Of a stretch of 33,658 nt of DNA, positions 8,534 to 17,588 are shown piece by piece. This stretch comes from an uncultured bacterium. Its GTDB lineage: Bacteria > Bacillota_I > Bacilli_A > RF39 > UBA660. The notes beneath the pieces were generated by a model that was given only the letters and a program-made list of their open reading frames with translations, did no database searches and was not told where the DNA came from. Numbering within the stretch: the stretch's first letter is position 1; every line of letters starts with the position of its first letter. Both the position numbers and the translations under genes were made by a program. The stretch spans positions 1-33,658 of the forward strand of contig CAMPCD010000010.1 in the NCBI GenBank assembly GCA_946643435.1, in the 5' to 3' direction.

Positions 8534-9154
8534 TTAAGCAGATAAACCATTTGCAGTCATCATGCAAGTGAAAGTAATAGTCTTTTGAGTTGTTGGAGGA
8601 GTTGTTGTATCATCACCAACATAAGACTTAATCATTGTAACAGTTACATGAGCTTTTCCAGCAGATACTGTTGGAGTAGTTCCTGATTTTTTAGCAATAG
8701 TAGTACCTGTTAATTCATTATTAGAAGTTACAGTTACATGTCCAGTAGTATCAGTAAATGATGTTGTTGCAGTTGCAGGGAAATTAGTTGCATTGTAGTT
8801 TCCTTCAACACATTTCATATCACCTAATTGAGCATCATATTGTGATCCATTTTCAACATCGTATTCAAGTACAGATGTTTCACCAATTGTGTCTAATATT
8901 TGAGTTGTAAAAGTAATTGTCTTACCATCTGAAGAAATACTAGCTGCTGCATTAGTATCACCTGTTACACTGGCATTTGCAGATCCTGTAGCAGAAGCGG
9001 TATGGAACTTAACATTTGATTCAAAGTCAGATGTATTTGCTCCAATATTAATAGTTCCATTTATTACTAATTGAGTTGTTACTGCAGCAAAACCTACTGC
9101 TAATAATAATACTAAAACTACTATTCCTGTTCTTATTCCACTTTTATTGTTCAT
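8534..9154 (-). CDS. TasA/camelysin-like secreted protein with SipW-type signal peptide
   Basis: MNNKSGIRTGIVVLVLLLAVGFAAVTTQLVINGTINIGANTSDFESNVKF..., secreted beta-rich composition, immediately upstream of the S26B peptidase. Confidence 0.65.
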   Translation of the reverse strand: MNNKSGIRTGIVVLVLLLAVGFAAVTTQLVINGTINIGANTSDFESNVKFHTASATGSANASVTGDTNAAASISSDGKTITFTTQILDTIGETSVLEYDVENGSQYDAQLGDMKCVEGNYNATNFPATATTSFTDTTGHVTVTSNNELTGTTIAKKSGTTPTVSAGKAHVTVTMIKSYVGDDTTTPPTTQKTITFTCMMTANGLSA

Positions 9155-9256
9155 ATTCTTCTACTTCCTTTCTATGTTATACTTTAATTATAGATTAAAT
9201 CAAAATATATTAGAATACTTTATTTAAAAATTTACTATATTTATGTAAATAAAACG

Positions 9257-10351
9257 TTATAGCTCAATGTCTAATGCTCTTTTAATGACATCATCCATAT
9301 CATAATATTTATATTCAGCTAGTCTTCCTCCAAAGATAACTTTATCTTCTTTACTAGCTAATTCCTTATATTTATCAGCTAATTCATTATTCTTATCATC
9401 ATTGATTGTATAATATTTTTCCATACCCTTTACATAATCTTGAGGATATTCAAATGTAATAATAGTTTTAGGACTAGTTGAATCAAATTCAAAGTGTTTA
9501 TGTTCTATTACTCTAGTATAAGCTGGAGTATTATCTGTATAGTTAACTACAGCATTTCCTTGATAATTAGGCATATCTAACACTTTTTCTTCAAAGCGTA
9601 AACTTCTCCATTCTAATTCACCTAATGAATAATCAAAATATTCATCTAATGGACCTGTATAAACTAATTTATCACACATATTTAAGTATTTATCTTTATC
9701 ATCAAAGAAGTTAGTATTTAATCTTACTTCAATACCTTCTAACATCTTTTCAACTAATAATGTATATCCACCTATAGGTATACCTTGATATTTATCATTA
9801 AAATAATTGTTATCATATATTAATCTAACTGGTAATCTTTTAATAATAAATGCTGGTAACTCTTTACAAGGTCTATTCCATTGTTTTTCTGTATAACCTT
9901 TTATAAGTTTTTCATAGATTGTTCTACCAACTAAAGAAATAGCTTGTTCTTCTAAATTTGTTGGTTCATGATCTATTTCTTTCTTTTCTTCTTCAATATG
10001 TCTTAAAGCGTCTTCTGGAGTTACTACATCACTCCAAATCTTACTAAAAGTATTCATATTAAATGGCATATTATATATTTCATCTTTATATCTAGCTACA
10101 GGACTATTAGTATATCTATTAAATTCAACAAATGAATTTACATAATCCCAAACATCTTTATAGTCTGTATGAAATATATGAGCACCATATTTATGTACAT
10201 TTATACCTTCTACATTTTCAGTATAAATATTACCTGCTATATGGTTTCTTTTTTCTATCACAAGAACCTTTTTTCCCATTTTATTTAATCTGTTAGCTAC
10301 TGTTGCACCAAATAATCCTGATCCAACAATTATATAATCATAATGTTCCAT
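9257..10351 (-). CDS. glf: UDP-galactopyranose mutase
   Basis: FAD motif DYIIVGSGLFGATVANRL; HKYGAHIFHTDYKDVWDYVN; full-length homology. Confidence 0.97.
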   Translation of the reverse strand: MEHYDYIIVGSGLFGATVANRLNKMGKKVLVIEKRNHIAGNIYTENVEGINVHKYGAHIFHTDYKDVWDYVNSFVEFNRYTNSPVARYKDEIYNMPFNMNTFSKIWSDVVTPEDALRHIEEEKKEIDHEPTNLEEQAISLVGRTIYEKLIKGYTEKQWNRPCKELPAFIIKRLPVRLIYDNNYFNDKYQGIPIGGYTLLVEKMLEGIEVRLNTNFFDDKDKYLNMCDKLVYTGPLDEYFDYSLGELEWRSLRFEEKVLDMPNYQGNAVVNYTDNTPAYTRVIEHKHFEFDSTSPKTIITFEYPQDYVKGMEKYYTINDDKNNELADKYKELASKEDKVIFGGRLAEYKYYDMDDVIKRALDIEL

Positions 10352-10370
10352 ATCTACTCTCCTAATTTAA

Positions 10371-10379
10371 ATTATAACA
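10371..10379 (-). promoter_or_regulatory. Extended -10 promoter element of glf
   Basis: TGTTATAAT on minus strand just downstream of the preceding terminator; no convincing -35. Confidence 0.55.
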
Positions 10380-10380
10380 T

Positions 10381-10406
10381 AAAAAAAGATACATTAACAT
10401 GTATCT
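10381..10406 (-). terminator. Terminator of 10405..12042 gene, overlapping its stop codon
   Basis: AGATACAT-loop-ATGTATCT followed by T7 on minus strand. Confidence 0.88.
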
Positions 10407-12042
10407 AATTTATATTTGCTTGTTTAGTAGTATCTGGATCATGAATTAATACATAGCTAGTATTTTTAGCAGATGAAGTTTTAACAGTATTACCTTGTGC
10501 AGTTTGAGTAGTCTTAACAGTATTACCATTATTTGATTCAGATGTATTTACTCCACTTGTTCTATCATCATTAAGCTTACTAGCATCTACATCACTATTT
10601 CTATTTTCGTTCAATGTTCCTGCATCTACATCATTTTGATTAGGTGTTATTCCGCCTTTGCCATCTTCTTCACCATATTTCTTTTGAGCATCATCAGATA
10701 CTTCATTTCTTCCTGATGTACCATCTACTGCATTACCGCTTCCTTTAACAGTTTTACAATTTAAACTATTAAATGGATCAAGTAAACAACTTTGACAAGC
10801 ATGTGCTTCTTCGCTTATTACTTGATAATAAGTTAAACCATTTAAGAATGCATTAACAAGTGTTGGAGCAAAGAATATTCCTAATCCAATTACTATTCTA
10901 ATACCTAATGATTTAGCTTGTTCTGATAATGACTTTTCAGTACCAGCCATTACTACTTTAATAAAATCTATAGTACCAAATATTATTATTATCATAGGTA
11001 TAGCAAATTTAGCTAATACTATAAATACGCCTAATGCCTTTAATGCTCTAACAATATTTTCATCATGGCATATATCTTCTCCTATATGTTCACCATTAAA
11101 AGGATCATCTTGATCTAGAGCATGTAGTATTTTTTCATGTGCCTTTTCATTTTCTTCATTAGCTCTTTCAAGTTCTTTTTCTAAGTCTTCATTTTCACCA
11201 TCTTTTGAAGGATCATAGTCTTTTTTATTTTCAGCAATTTCTGACGATACCATTACTTGTCTTTTACCCTCAGATTTTTCTCTAGTATTAGTAAACTCAG
11301 CGCTATTATTCCAATTATAATCGGCTATCATATAATAAGGACATTTATTTTGTTTAATTAAATCTTTAGCTTCATTTGATAATTTAGGATTGCCAAAATG
11401 GTCATGAGTCCAAAAACCTTGATCAACACCTTTAAATTGGGTTACATAAGCAGCAACTGTTCCATCATCATAGATTTTCAAATATCCAGAAGAAGTACCA
11501 AATTTACCAACTTCATCTGTTGATGTCTTATATGCGCATGTTTTAACAGCTTCATCGTCATTTTGAATATCTTTGTCATCACCTTTACCAGAATCTGTTT
11601 TTTCGTTGTATGCATCTCCATTTGTTTTTTTATCTTCTTTTATAGTAGTTGATACACATATATGTGCTTCTTTTTCATCACTTACGCCAAATTTACCAAT
11701 ATAAGCAGCTAAACTATTATAATCATAACTAGCTCTTAAAGTTGCATTACCAGATGTTTCAACTAATAAATAATAAGGACAAACTTGATTTTTATTTAAG
11801 TAAGTTCCATATGTATTCCAACTTTTATCAGCCCAACCTTGAACTTTTTCATGGTTATTTTGTGACTTTCTGTTCATACTAGTAATAACACCTTTAGCTG
11901 AATTACCATTAATCTCGATAGTTGCAGATGTTCTACCATATGCATCTGATGCATAAACATAATTACATGTTTGTGCACTAACATTAGCAGTTATAAACAT
12001 TGATAAAACCAATACTAATATGTACTTTATTCTTTTATTCAT
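10405..12042 (-). CDS. Secreted/membrane protein with two Cys-containing tandem domains and a C-terminal TrbC/VirB2-like TM module
   Basis: Signal peptide; two copies of TCxY...C-PYY domain; TM segments AIPMIIIIFGTIDFIKVVMAG...IVIGLGIFFAPTLVNAFL; repetitive Asn/Thr/Ser tail. Start reassigned to ATG 12042. Confidence 0.75.
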   Translation of the reverse strand: MNKRIKYILVLVLSMFITANVSAQTCNYVYASDAYGRTSATIEINGNSAKGVITSMNRKSQNNHEKVQGWADKSWNTYGTYLNKNQVCPYYLLVETSGNATLRASYDYNSLAAYIGKFGVSDEKEAHICVSTTIKEDKKTNGDAYNEKTDSGKGDDKDIQNDDEAVKTCAYKTSTDEVGKFGTSSGYLKIYDDGTVAAYVTQFKGVDQGFWTHDHFGNPKLSNEAKDLIKQNKCPYYMIADYNWNNSAEFTNTREKSEGKRQVMVSSEIAENKKDYDPSKDGENEDLEKELERANEENEKAHEKILHALDQDDPFNGEHIGEDICHDENIVRALKALGVFIVLAKFAIPMIIIIFGTIDFIKVVMAGTEKSLSEQAKSLGIRIVIGLGIFFAPTLVNAFLNGLTYYQVISEEAHACQSCLLDPFNSLNCKTVKGSGNAVDGTSGRNEVSDDAQKKYGEEDGKGGITPNQNDVDAGTLNENRNSDVDASKLNDDRTSGVNTSESNNGNTVKTTQTAQGNTVKTSSAKNTSYVLIHDPDTTKQANIN

Positions 12043-12067
12043 ATATATCACCTTTTAATCTATTTTA

Positions 12068-12076
12068 ATTATAACA
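12068..12076 (-). promoter_or_regulatory. Extended -10 promoter element upstream of 10405..12042 gene
   Basis: TGTTATAAT on minus strand. Confidence 0.55.
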
Positions 12077-12079
12077 TAA

Positions 12080-12119
12080 TAAAAGAAAATAAATGTTAAG
12101 TAATTACTTACTTAACATT
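12080..12119 (-). terminator. Terminator of ftsY-ylxM
   Basis: 12-bp stem AATGTTAAGTAA/TTACTTAACATT followed by T-rich tract on minus strand. Confidence 0.85.
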
Positions 12120-12120
12120 A

Positions 12121-12402
12121 TTATACGTAATCTTTTATTTTATCCATCTCATCAGTAGATAAAATTGATTCAATTTTAGATTTATTATCTACTAAATGTA
12201 ATATACTCTCATATTCATTTAGTTTTTCTTTAACTTCTATAATAGTTTTAGAAACAGCATTTTTAGACACTTGATTATTTTCTGATATTTCTTCCATGGT
12301 TAGATTTTCAAAATAATAGTCTTCAAAATAACTTCTTTGTTTATCAGTTAATAAACCTTTATAGTAATCATATAAACTACTTAAATATAATATATCATCC
12401 AT
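12121..12402 (-). CDS. ylxM: YlxM/UPF0122 HTH protein (SRP-associated)
   Basis: LTDKQRSYFEDYYFENLTMEEISENNQVSKNAVSKTI; directly downstream of ftsY. Confidence 0.9.
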   Translation of the reverse strand: MDDILYLSSLYDYYKGLLTDKQRSYFEDYYFENLTMEEISENNQVSKNAVSKTIIEVKEKLNEYESILHLVDNKSKIESILSTDEMDKIKDYV

Positions 12403-12403
12403 C

Positions 12404-13672
12404 TTAAATCATATCCTTAAATAAACCATATATATAATCTTCAATATCAAATGCTGATAAGTCTTCTATACCTTCTCCAAGTCCTATAAACTTAACTGGT
12501 ATATTAACTTCTTCTTTAATTGCTAATACTATACCACCTTTAGCAGTACCATCAAGTTTAGTTAATACTATACCTGTTATATTAGTTATTTCTTTAAATG
12601 ACTTAGCTTGGCTAATACCATTTTGACCTGTAGTCGCATCAATAATTAATAATGTTTCATGAGGTGCATTAGGTACTAGTTTACCAATTACACGATTAAT
12701 CTTATCTAATTCATTCATTAGATTAACTTTATTTTGTAATCTACCTGCTGTATCAATAAATACAATATCAACTTTCTCTTTCTTAGCTATTTCAAGTCCA
12801 TCGTATATAACTCCTGATGGATCAGTTTGTTCTTTACCATAGAATAAAGAACCTGTTCTATTTGCCCATTCTTCTAGTTGAGGAACAGCACCAGCTCTAA
12901 AAGTATCTGCTCCAATAAGCATAACTTTCTTACCTTGTTTTTTATACTTATTAGCTAATTTACCAATTGTTGTAGTTTTACCTACACCATTTACTCCAAC
13001 CATAAGAATGATTGTAGGTCCTTCTTCAGCCATATTAATCTTATCTGTTAAAGATTCACCTTCAACATAGATTGAAAATAATTCATCAACTATTACTTCA
13101 TTTAAATATTTAGTATCAGTAATATTTTCATGTTTACATCTATTTCTTAATCTATCTAAGAATTTCATAACTGTATTAACACCAATATCAGCTTTAATTA
13201 ATATTTCTTCTAATTCATCAAAATAGTCATCATCTATCTTAGTAAATTTAACACCTAATAAATTTAATGAAGAAACAAATTCTTTTCTAGTTTTTTCAAG
13301 ACCTTTGTCATATGTAATAGTTTGTTGAACTTTATCTTTCTTCTCTTTATTTTTTTTCTTACCAAAGAAAGATTTCTTTTCTTCTTTTACTTCTTCAACA
13401 AAGTCTTCTTCTTTAAAGTCATCTTCTCCATCATCATCAATATCTAAATCAGGTTCAACAACTTCTTTTTCTTCAAAGTCTTCTTCAGCAAAATCATCTT
13501 CACCATCGTCATCAATATCTAAATCTACATGTTCTTCTTTTACTTCTTCAGTTTCATTATCAAGTTCTTCTTTAAGTTCTTCTATTGTTTCAACTTCTAG
13601 TTCTTCCTTGACCTCTTCTATTTCTTGTTCTTTTTTCTTAAATAAATTCTTTATATTAGAGAAAAAAACCAT
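12404..13672 (-). CDS. ftsY: Signal recognition particle receptor FtsY
   Basis: GVNGVGKTTTIGKLANKY, DTFRAGAVPQLEEW, DTAGRLQNK, TKLDGTAKGG; acidic N-terminal region. Confidence 0.97.
   Translation of the reverse strand: MVFFSNIKNLFKKKEQEIEEVKEELEVETIEELKEELDNETEEVKEEHVDLDIDDDGEDDFAEEDFEEKEVVEPDLDIDDDGEDDFKEEDFVEEVKEEKKSFFGKKKNKEKKDKVQQTITYDKGLEKTRKEFVSSLNLLGVKFTKIDDDYFDELEEILIKADIGVNTVMKFLDRLRNRCKHENITDTKYLNEVIVDELFSIYVEGESLTDKINMAEEGPTIILMVGVNGVGKTTTIGKLANKYKKQGKKVMLIGADTFRAGAVPQLEEWANRTGSLFYGKEQTDPSGVIYDGLEIAKKEKVDIVFIDTAGRLQNKVNLMNELDKINRVIGKLVPNAPHETLLIIDATTGQNGISQAKSFKEITNITGIVLTKLDGTAKGGIVLAIKEEVNIPVKFIGLGEGIEDLSAFDIEDYIYGLFKDMI
13400..13525 (-). repeat. Two in-frame direct repeats (period 75 nt) in ftsY N-terminal region
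   Basis: Encodes DLDIDDDGEDDFAEEDF and DLDIDDDGEDDFKEEDF. Confidence 0.85.
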
Positions 13673-13676
13673 ATTA

Positions 13677-15617
13677 TCACTCTCCTAATACTATTTTATA
13701 ATAATTCTTTTGTAGTATTGTCTTAGATACTTGGAACTTAGTACCTACAATATTATTCATCTTATCAATATATGCTTGATCTACTTCTACACCATCAAAA
13801 GGATAAAATTTCTTCTTCATATAATCATATCTACCTTTATCAGATATCCATGATTTATTATTATAAATAACTAAATCACTTGCAGATGAGAAGATATCAT
13901 GTCCCATCAATAATCTAGAATCATATTTAATATCAAACATATTTAATAATGTAGGTAATATATCTATAGAACCAACATTCTTATCAACTTCAATACCTTT
14001 AAGTTCACTGTTATATATAACTAAGTTATTTCTAAATATATCAAATGCTTCATCTTCGACAAAATCTACATATGACTTAATATCATTATTAGTTAAACCA
14101 TATGGATAATGATCAGGTGAAATAACTATAACTGTATCTTTAAGTGTACCTTGTTCTTCTAAATCTTTTAATAATATTTCTAATGATCTATCAAATTCAA
14201 TATTAGCTGCCATATAAGCTTTTATAGTATCATTAGCATTCATATCTTTAACTAAATCTTTATTTTTATTAGATATAGCATTTCCACCCCAACTATATTG
14301 TAAGTGTCCAGATATACTCATATAATATGCTACATATTTATTTGATTGACTAAATATTGGATATGAAGAATTAACTACTTCAATATCTGATGTAGGCCAT
14401 TGATCTTTTATACCCTCTAATGGATATTGATAATTAACATGATATCTATCAAATCCATAATATTTATCAAATCCTAAATTAGGATATGTTTTATCTCTCT
14501 TATAATAATTAAATGTCCATCCATGGAATGCATATGTATCATATCCATTCTTCTTAAATATATTACCTATAGTATATGGTAAATATACATCATGTGTTTC
14601 ATCCATAGAACATGTTGAAATACCTGGTAATAAAGATAATAAATTTACAAATTCTCCATCAGATGTAGAGCAATTATAAATTGGTTGATAGAAATTATTA
14701 AACTTAATTCCTTCATTAACAAGTTTATATAATGTAGGAGTTAATTCTTTATCTACAGCTATTGGATAAAATGCTTCAGCTGTAATAAATATTAAGTTTT
14801 TATCCTTAAATACTCCTGTCATTTTATTCTTATTTGTAGGAGTTTGTTTACTGAAATATGTATGTAACGATTTAACTGATTCATCACTTGTTTCACTTAT
14901 TAATTTATCAAAATCAATATTAGTTACATTATATTCTTTCTTATCATCATCTTTTATATCAACTACTTCATTATCTTCAATTAGGAATTCTATTTTTTCT
15001 TCAAAATTAGTTAAATTCTTAAATATATCTAAACATACAGTTGAAAATAAACCTATTGTATTTGTACTTTCCATAACATCATTCTTATTAGTTAATAACT
15101 TGAATGCTGAATTATTTTCATAACTCTTATAAGCTATTGAAGATGATGCAAAGATAACAGATACAACAATAAATAATAATCCTAATAATATTCTAGGTCT
15201 TTTATAAGAATATTTCTTAGACATAAATAATAGTATTACTAATGGAATAAATAAGCATAATACTATATATCCATTAGACATTATATGTTCTATTATGGAA
15301 TCATAGAATGTAGCTACTTGTCCACCATATAATAAAGCTTGATAACTAAATACTGTTTGATAGAAAGAATAATAAATAACTTCTGCTATAAATATTATGA
15401 AAGCTCCTATCCACATTATAATAGTTAATGCTTTATTTATTTTTTCACTAAATAAATTAGTTATGAAAGTTAATATAGCAGCTACTGGAAAAGTAAATGC
15501 GACTAAATATAATATATTATAATCAAATACTTTAAATATAGTTAATTTATATAATAATTCAATAACAAAAAAATAAATATAATTAGTTATTAATAATTTA
15601 CTATAATTATATTTCAT
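13677..15617 (-). CDS. LtaS-like membrane sulfatase/phosphoglycerol transferase
   Basis: Five N-terminal TM helices then sulfatase domain: FITAEAFYP, CSTSDGEF, AFHGW, ISPDHYPYG. Confidence 0.92.
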   Translation of the reverse strand: MKYNYSKLLITNYIYFFVIELLYKLTIFKVFDYNILYLVAFTFPVAAILTFITNLFSEKINKALTIIMWIGAFIIFIAEVIYYSFYQTVFSYQALLYGGQVATFYDSIIEHIMSNGYIVLCLFIPLVILLFMSKKYSYKRPRILLGLLFIVVSVIFASSSIAYKSYENNSAFKLLTNKNDVMESTNTIGLFSTVCLDIFKNLTNFEEKIEFLIEDNEVVDIKDDDKKEYNVTNIDFDKLISETSDESVKSLHTYFSKQTPTNKNKMTGVFKDKNLIFITAEAFYPIAVDKELTPTLYKLVNEGIKFNNFYQPIYNCSTSDGEFVNLLSLLPGISTCSMDETHDVYLPYTIGNIFKKNGYDTYAFHGWTFNYYKRDKTYPNLGFDKYYGFDRYHVNYQYPLEGIKDQWPTSDIEVVNSSYPIFSQSNKYVAYYMSISGHLQYSWGGNAISNKNKDLVKDMNANDTIKAYMAANIEFDRSLEILLKDLEEQGTLKDTVIVISPDHYPYGLTNNDIKSYVDFVEDEAFDIFRNNLVIYNSELKGIEVDKNVGSIDILPTLLNMFDIKYDSRLLMGHDIFSSASDLVIYNNKSWISDKGRYDYMKKKFYPFDGVEVDQAYIDKMNNIVGTKFQVSKTILQKNYYKIVLGE

Positions 15618-15654
15618 TTTAATCCCTCATTCACCATATTATTATATTATAATT

Positions 15655-15686
15655 ACATAAAAAAATAAACGAATAATCGTTTATTT
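15655..15686 (-). terminator. Terminator of prepilin-like gene, overlapping its stop codon
   Basis: AAATAAACGA-loop-TCGTTTATTT followed by T-tract on minus strand. Confidence 0.85.
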
Positions 15687-16226
15687 TATTGCACATTTTG
15701 TTTCATCAACTATTGTTGCTTTATAATTACCTAATGAATAATACATTTTACAAGCATCACCTAATGTACATTCAGGATTAGCTTTAATTTTTTCATATTC
15801 AAATGATATATGTACAGTACAATCAGGATCTACCTTACATTTATTATTAGCTTCATTGTAATTACAATTTTTATCATAATATCCATGATCTGCTAAGTAT
15901 CTAACATTTACATCCATACCATTTAAAGCTGCATATTCAATAAAAGCATAACCAGATAATTCAGTACCTGTTGATGTGACATAACTAGCAGTTTTAACTA
16001 TCTTATGTCCTGATTCATCATATGTAGTAATCTTATTAGCATGTATTAAATCTTCTGCATACAATTTTGCACCATCAGTTATAGCCTGTTTATCAATATC
16101 TTTTATAGCTTGTTTAGCTGCTCCAAAGGCTCTTTGAAATACTGGTATTAATAATACAACTAATACTCCAGCAAGTGTTATAACAGCTAATACTTCAACT
16201 AAAGTAAAACCTTTATTCTTTTTCAT
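15681..16226 (-). CDS. Type IV prepilin/pseudopilin-like protein, Cys-rich C-terminus
   Basis: MKKNKGFTLVEVLAVITLAGVLVVLLIPVF prepilin motif. ORF start 16256 reassigned to ATG 16226 with SD AAAGGG. Confidence 0.85.
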   Translation of the reverse strand: MKKNKGFTLVEVLAVITLAGVLVVLLIPVFQRAFGAAKQAIKDIDKQAITDGAKLYAEDLIHANKITTYDESGHKIVKTASYVTSTGTELSGYAFIEYAALNGMDVNVRYLADHGYYDKNCNYNEANNKCKVDPDCTVHISFEYEKIKANPECTLGDACKMYYSLGNYKATIVDETKCAIK

Positions 16227-16821
16227 CTTCATCACCCTTTGCATATAAACATCCACAGTAGTTTTGTCTATATAAACAATACTTTTTACATAGTTCTATA
16301 CTACGTTTATATCCTTCTCTTTTCTTAAAATCAGATAATAAATATTCAACACCCATTTGTTCTCCAATAGATGTACCTATTCTATTGATTGTTTCACTAT
16401 CTTTATATGGAGATACTGTTAATGTAGTACAGAAATAATCAAATTTCTTTTCCTTAGCTATCTTTGCTACATATTTCAGTCTAAATCCATAACAGACATG
16501 ACATCTTGCTCCACCTTCTGGTTCTTCTTCTAAACCTTTAGTTATCTCATGGAAATAATCATTTTCATAAGGAGCATCTATATATGGAATACCTAATTTA
16601 TTTAAGAATCCTATTTGTACATTCTTACGATGATCATATTCTTCAAGTGGTTCTATATTAGGATTGTAATATATTACAGTTATATCAAAGAAAGGTTTTA
16701 ATCTTTCTATAACTGATGAAGAACAAGGTCCACAACAAGAATGAAGTAATATACTCTTCTTTTCACCATTAAAGGATTCAATAGTTTTAATCATTACTTT
16801 ATCATAATTAATTTTATCCAT
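16213..16821 (-). CDS. queH: Epoxyqueuosine reductase QueH (DUF208)
   Basis: LLHSCCGPCSS, CHVCYGFRL, YC...YRQNYCGCLYA motifs. Start reassigned to ATG 16821 with SD AGAAGGTG. Confidence 0.93.
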   Translation of the reverse strand: MDKINYDKVMIKTIESFNGEKKSILLHSCCGPCSSSVIERLKPFFDITVIYYNPNIEPLEEYDHRKNVQIGFLNKLGIPYIDAPYENDYFHEITKGLEEEPEGGARCHVCYGFRLKYVAKIAKEKKFDYFCTTLTVSPYKDSETINRIGTSIGEQMGVEYLLSDFKKREGYKRSIELCKKYCLYRQNYCGCLYAKGDEDEKE

Positions 16822-17575
16822 TATTAGCACCTTCTGTTGATTGTTCAACTACTGTTTCTTCTCCCTTAGCTTTCTTATATATCATCTTACCTAAGTTACC
16901 ATCAAAGAAGAATGTACCAGGTTCAGTTATTCTATTTGTAGCAATAACATCTAAATATTCATTTAACCACGAACAATTCTTAGCATTAATATAAACTTGA
17001 TTTGAATCTGACATAGAAAGTAAGAATCTATTATTATCTAATATCGTATTAGTTGAATTATAAGGTGTATAAGTTATTTCACTTATAAGACCTAATACTC
17101 CACGATCTATCTTAGATAAATTCTCAGCAAGTAATACTAAAGATTCAGTTGGAGTATTATTTAACAACATAGGTAAAGCTCCAAATGATTCCTCATATGG
17201 TATTTGATTACCATCTTTTAATACCACATTATTACTTGATTTAATTACAAATACTGGACTATTCTCTTCTATATCTATCCTAATGGTAAAATTCCAACCA
17301 TATGAAACCTTAGCTTTACTTATTAAAGAATCACTTTCAAGTGTCTTCTTTAAATTATTAAGATTTAATGATATAAAAGAAGGATAATCTTGTAAGTTTA
17401 ACATTCTTATAATATCTATTTCTTTATAATAAGATACTCCATTTATTTCATAATGGTGTACTTTTTCTTTATAGATAAATAAACCAAAGGAAATAATAAT
17501 ATAAATCAAAAGTAAAAATACAATTATTCTAGGAACATTTAATACCTTTTTTGTTTTCTTATTATTTTTACTCAT
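16814..17575 (-). CDS. divIB: Cell division protein DivIB/FtsQ (POTRA)
   Basis: N-terminal basic tail, single TM, POTRA-like VSYGWNFTIRIDIEENSPVFVI; next to murG. Confidence 0.8.
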   Translation of the reverse strand: MSKNNKKTKKVLNVPRIIVFLLLIYIIISFGLFIYKEKVHHYEINGVSYYKEIDIIRMLNLQDYPSFISLNLNNLKKTLESDSLISKAKVSYGWNFTIRIDIEENSPVFVIKSSNNVVLKDGNQIPYEESFGALPMLLNNTPTESLVLLAENLSKIDRGVLGLISEITYTPYNSTNTILDNNRFLLSMSDSNQVYINAKNCSWLNEYLDVIATNRITEPGTFFFDGNLGKMIYKKAKGEETVVEQSTEGANNG

Positions 17576-17588
17576 GATTTTCACCTTC

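Noticed and set aside
10405-12042. Integrated conjugative element
   Set aside because: Only a VirB2/TrbC-like TM module; no relaxase, ATPase, integrase or attachment repeats nearby.
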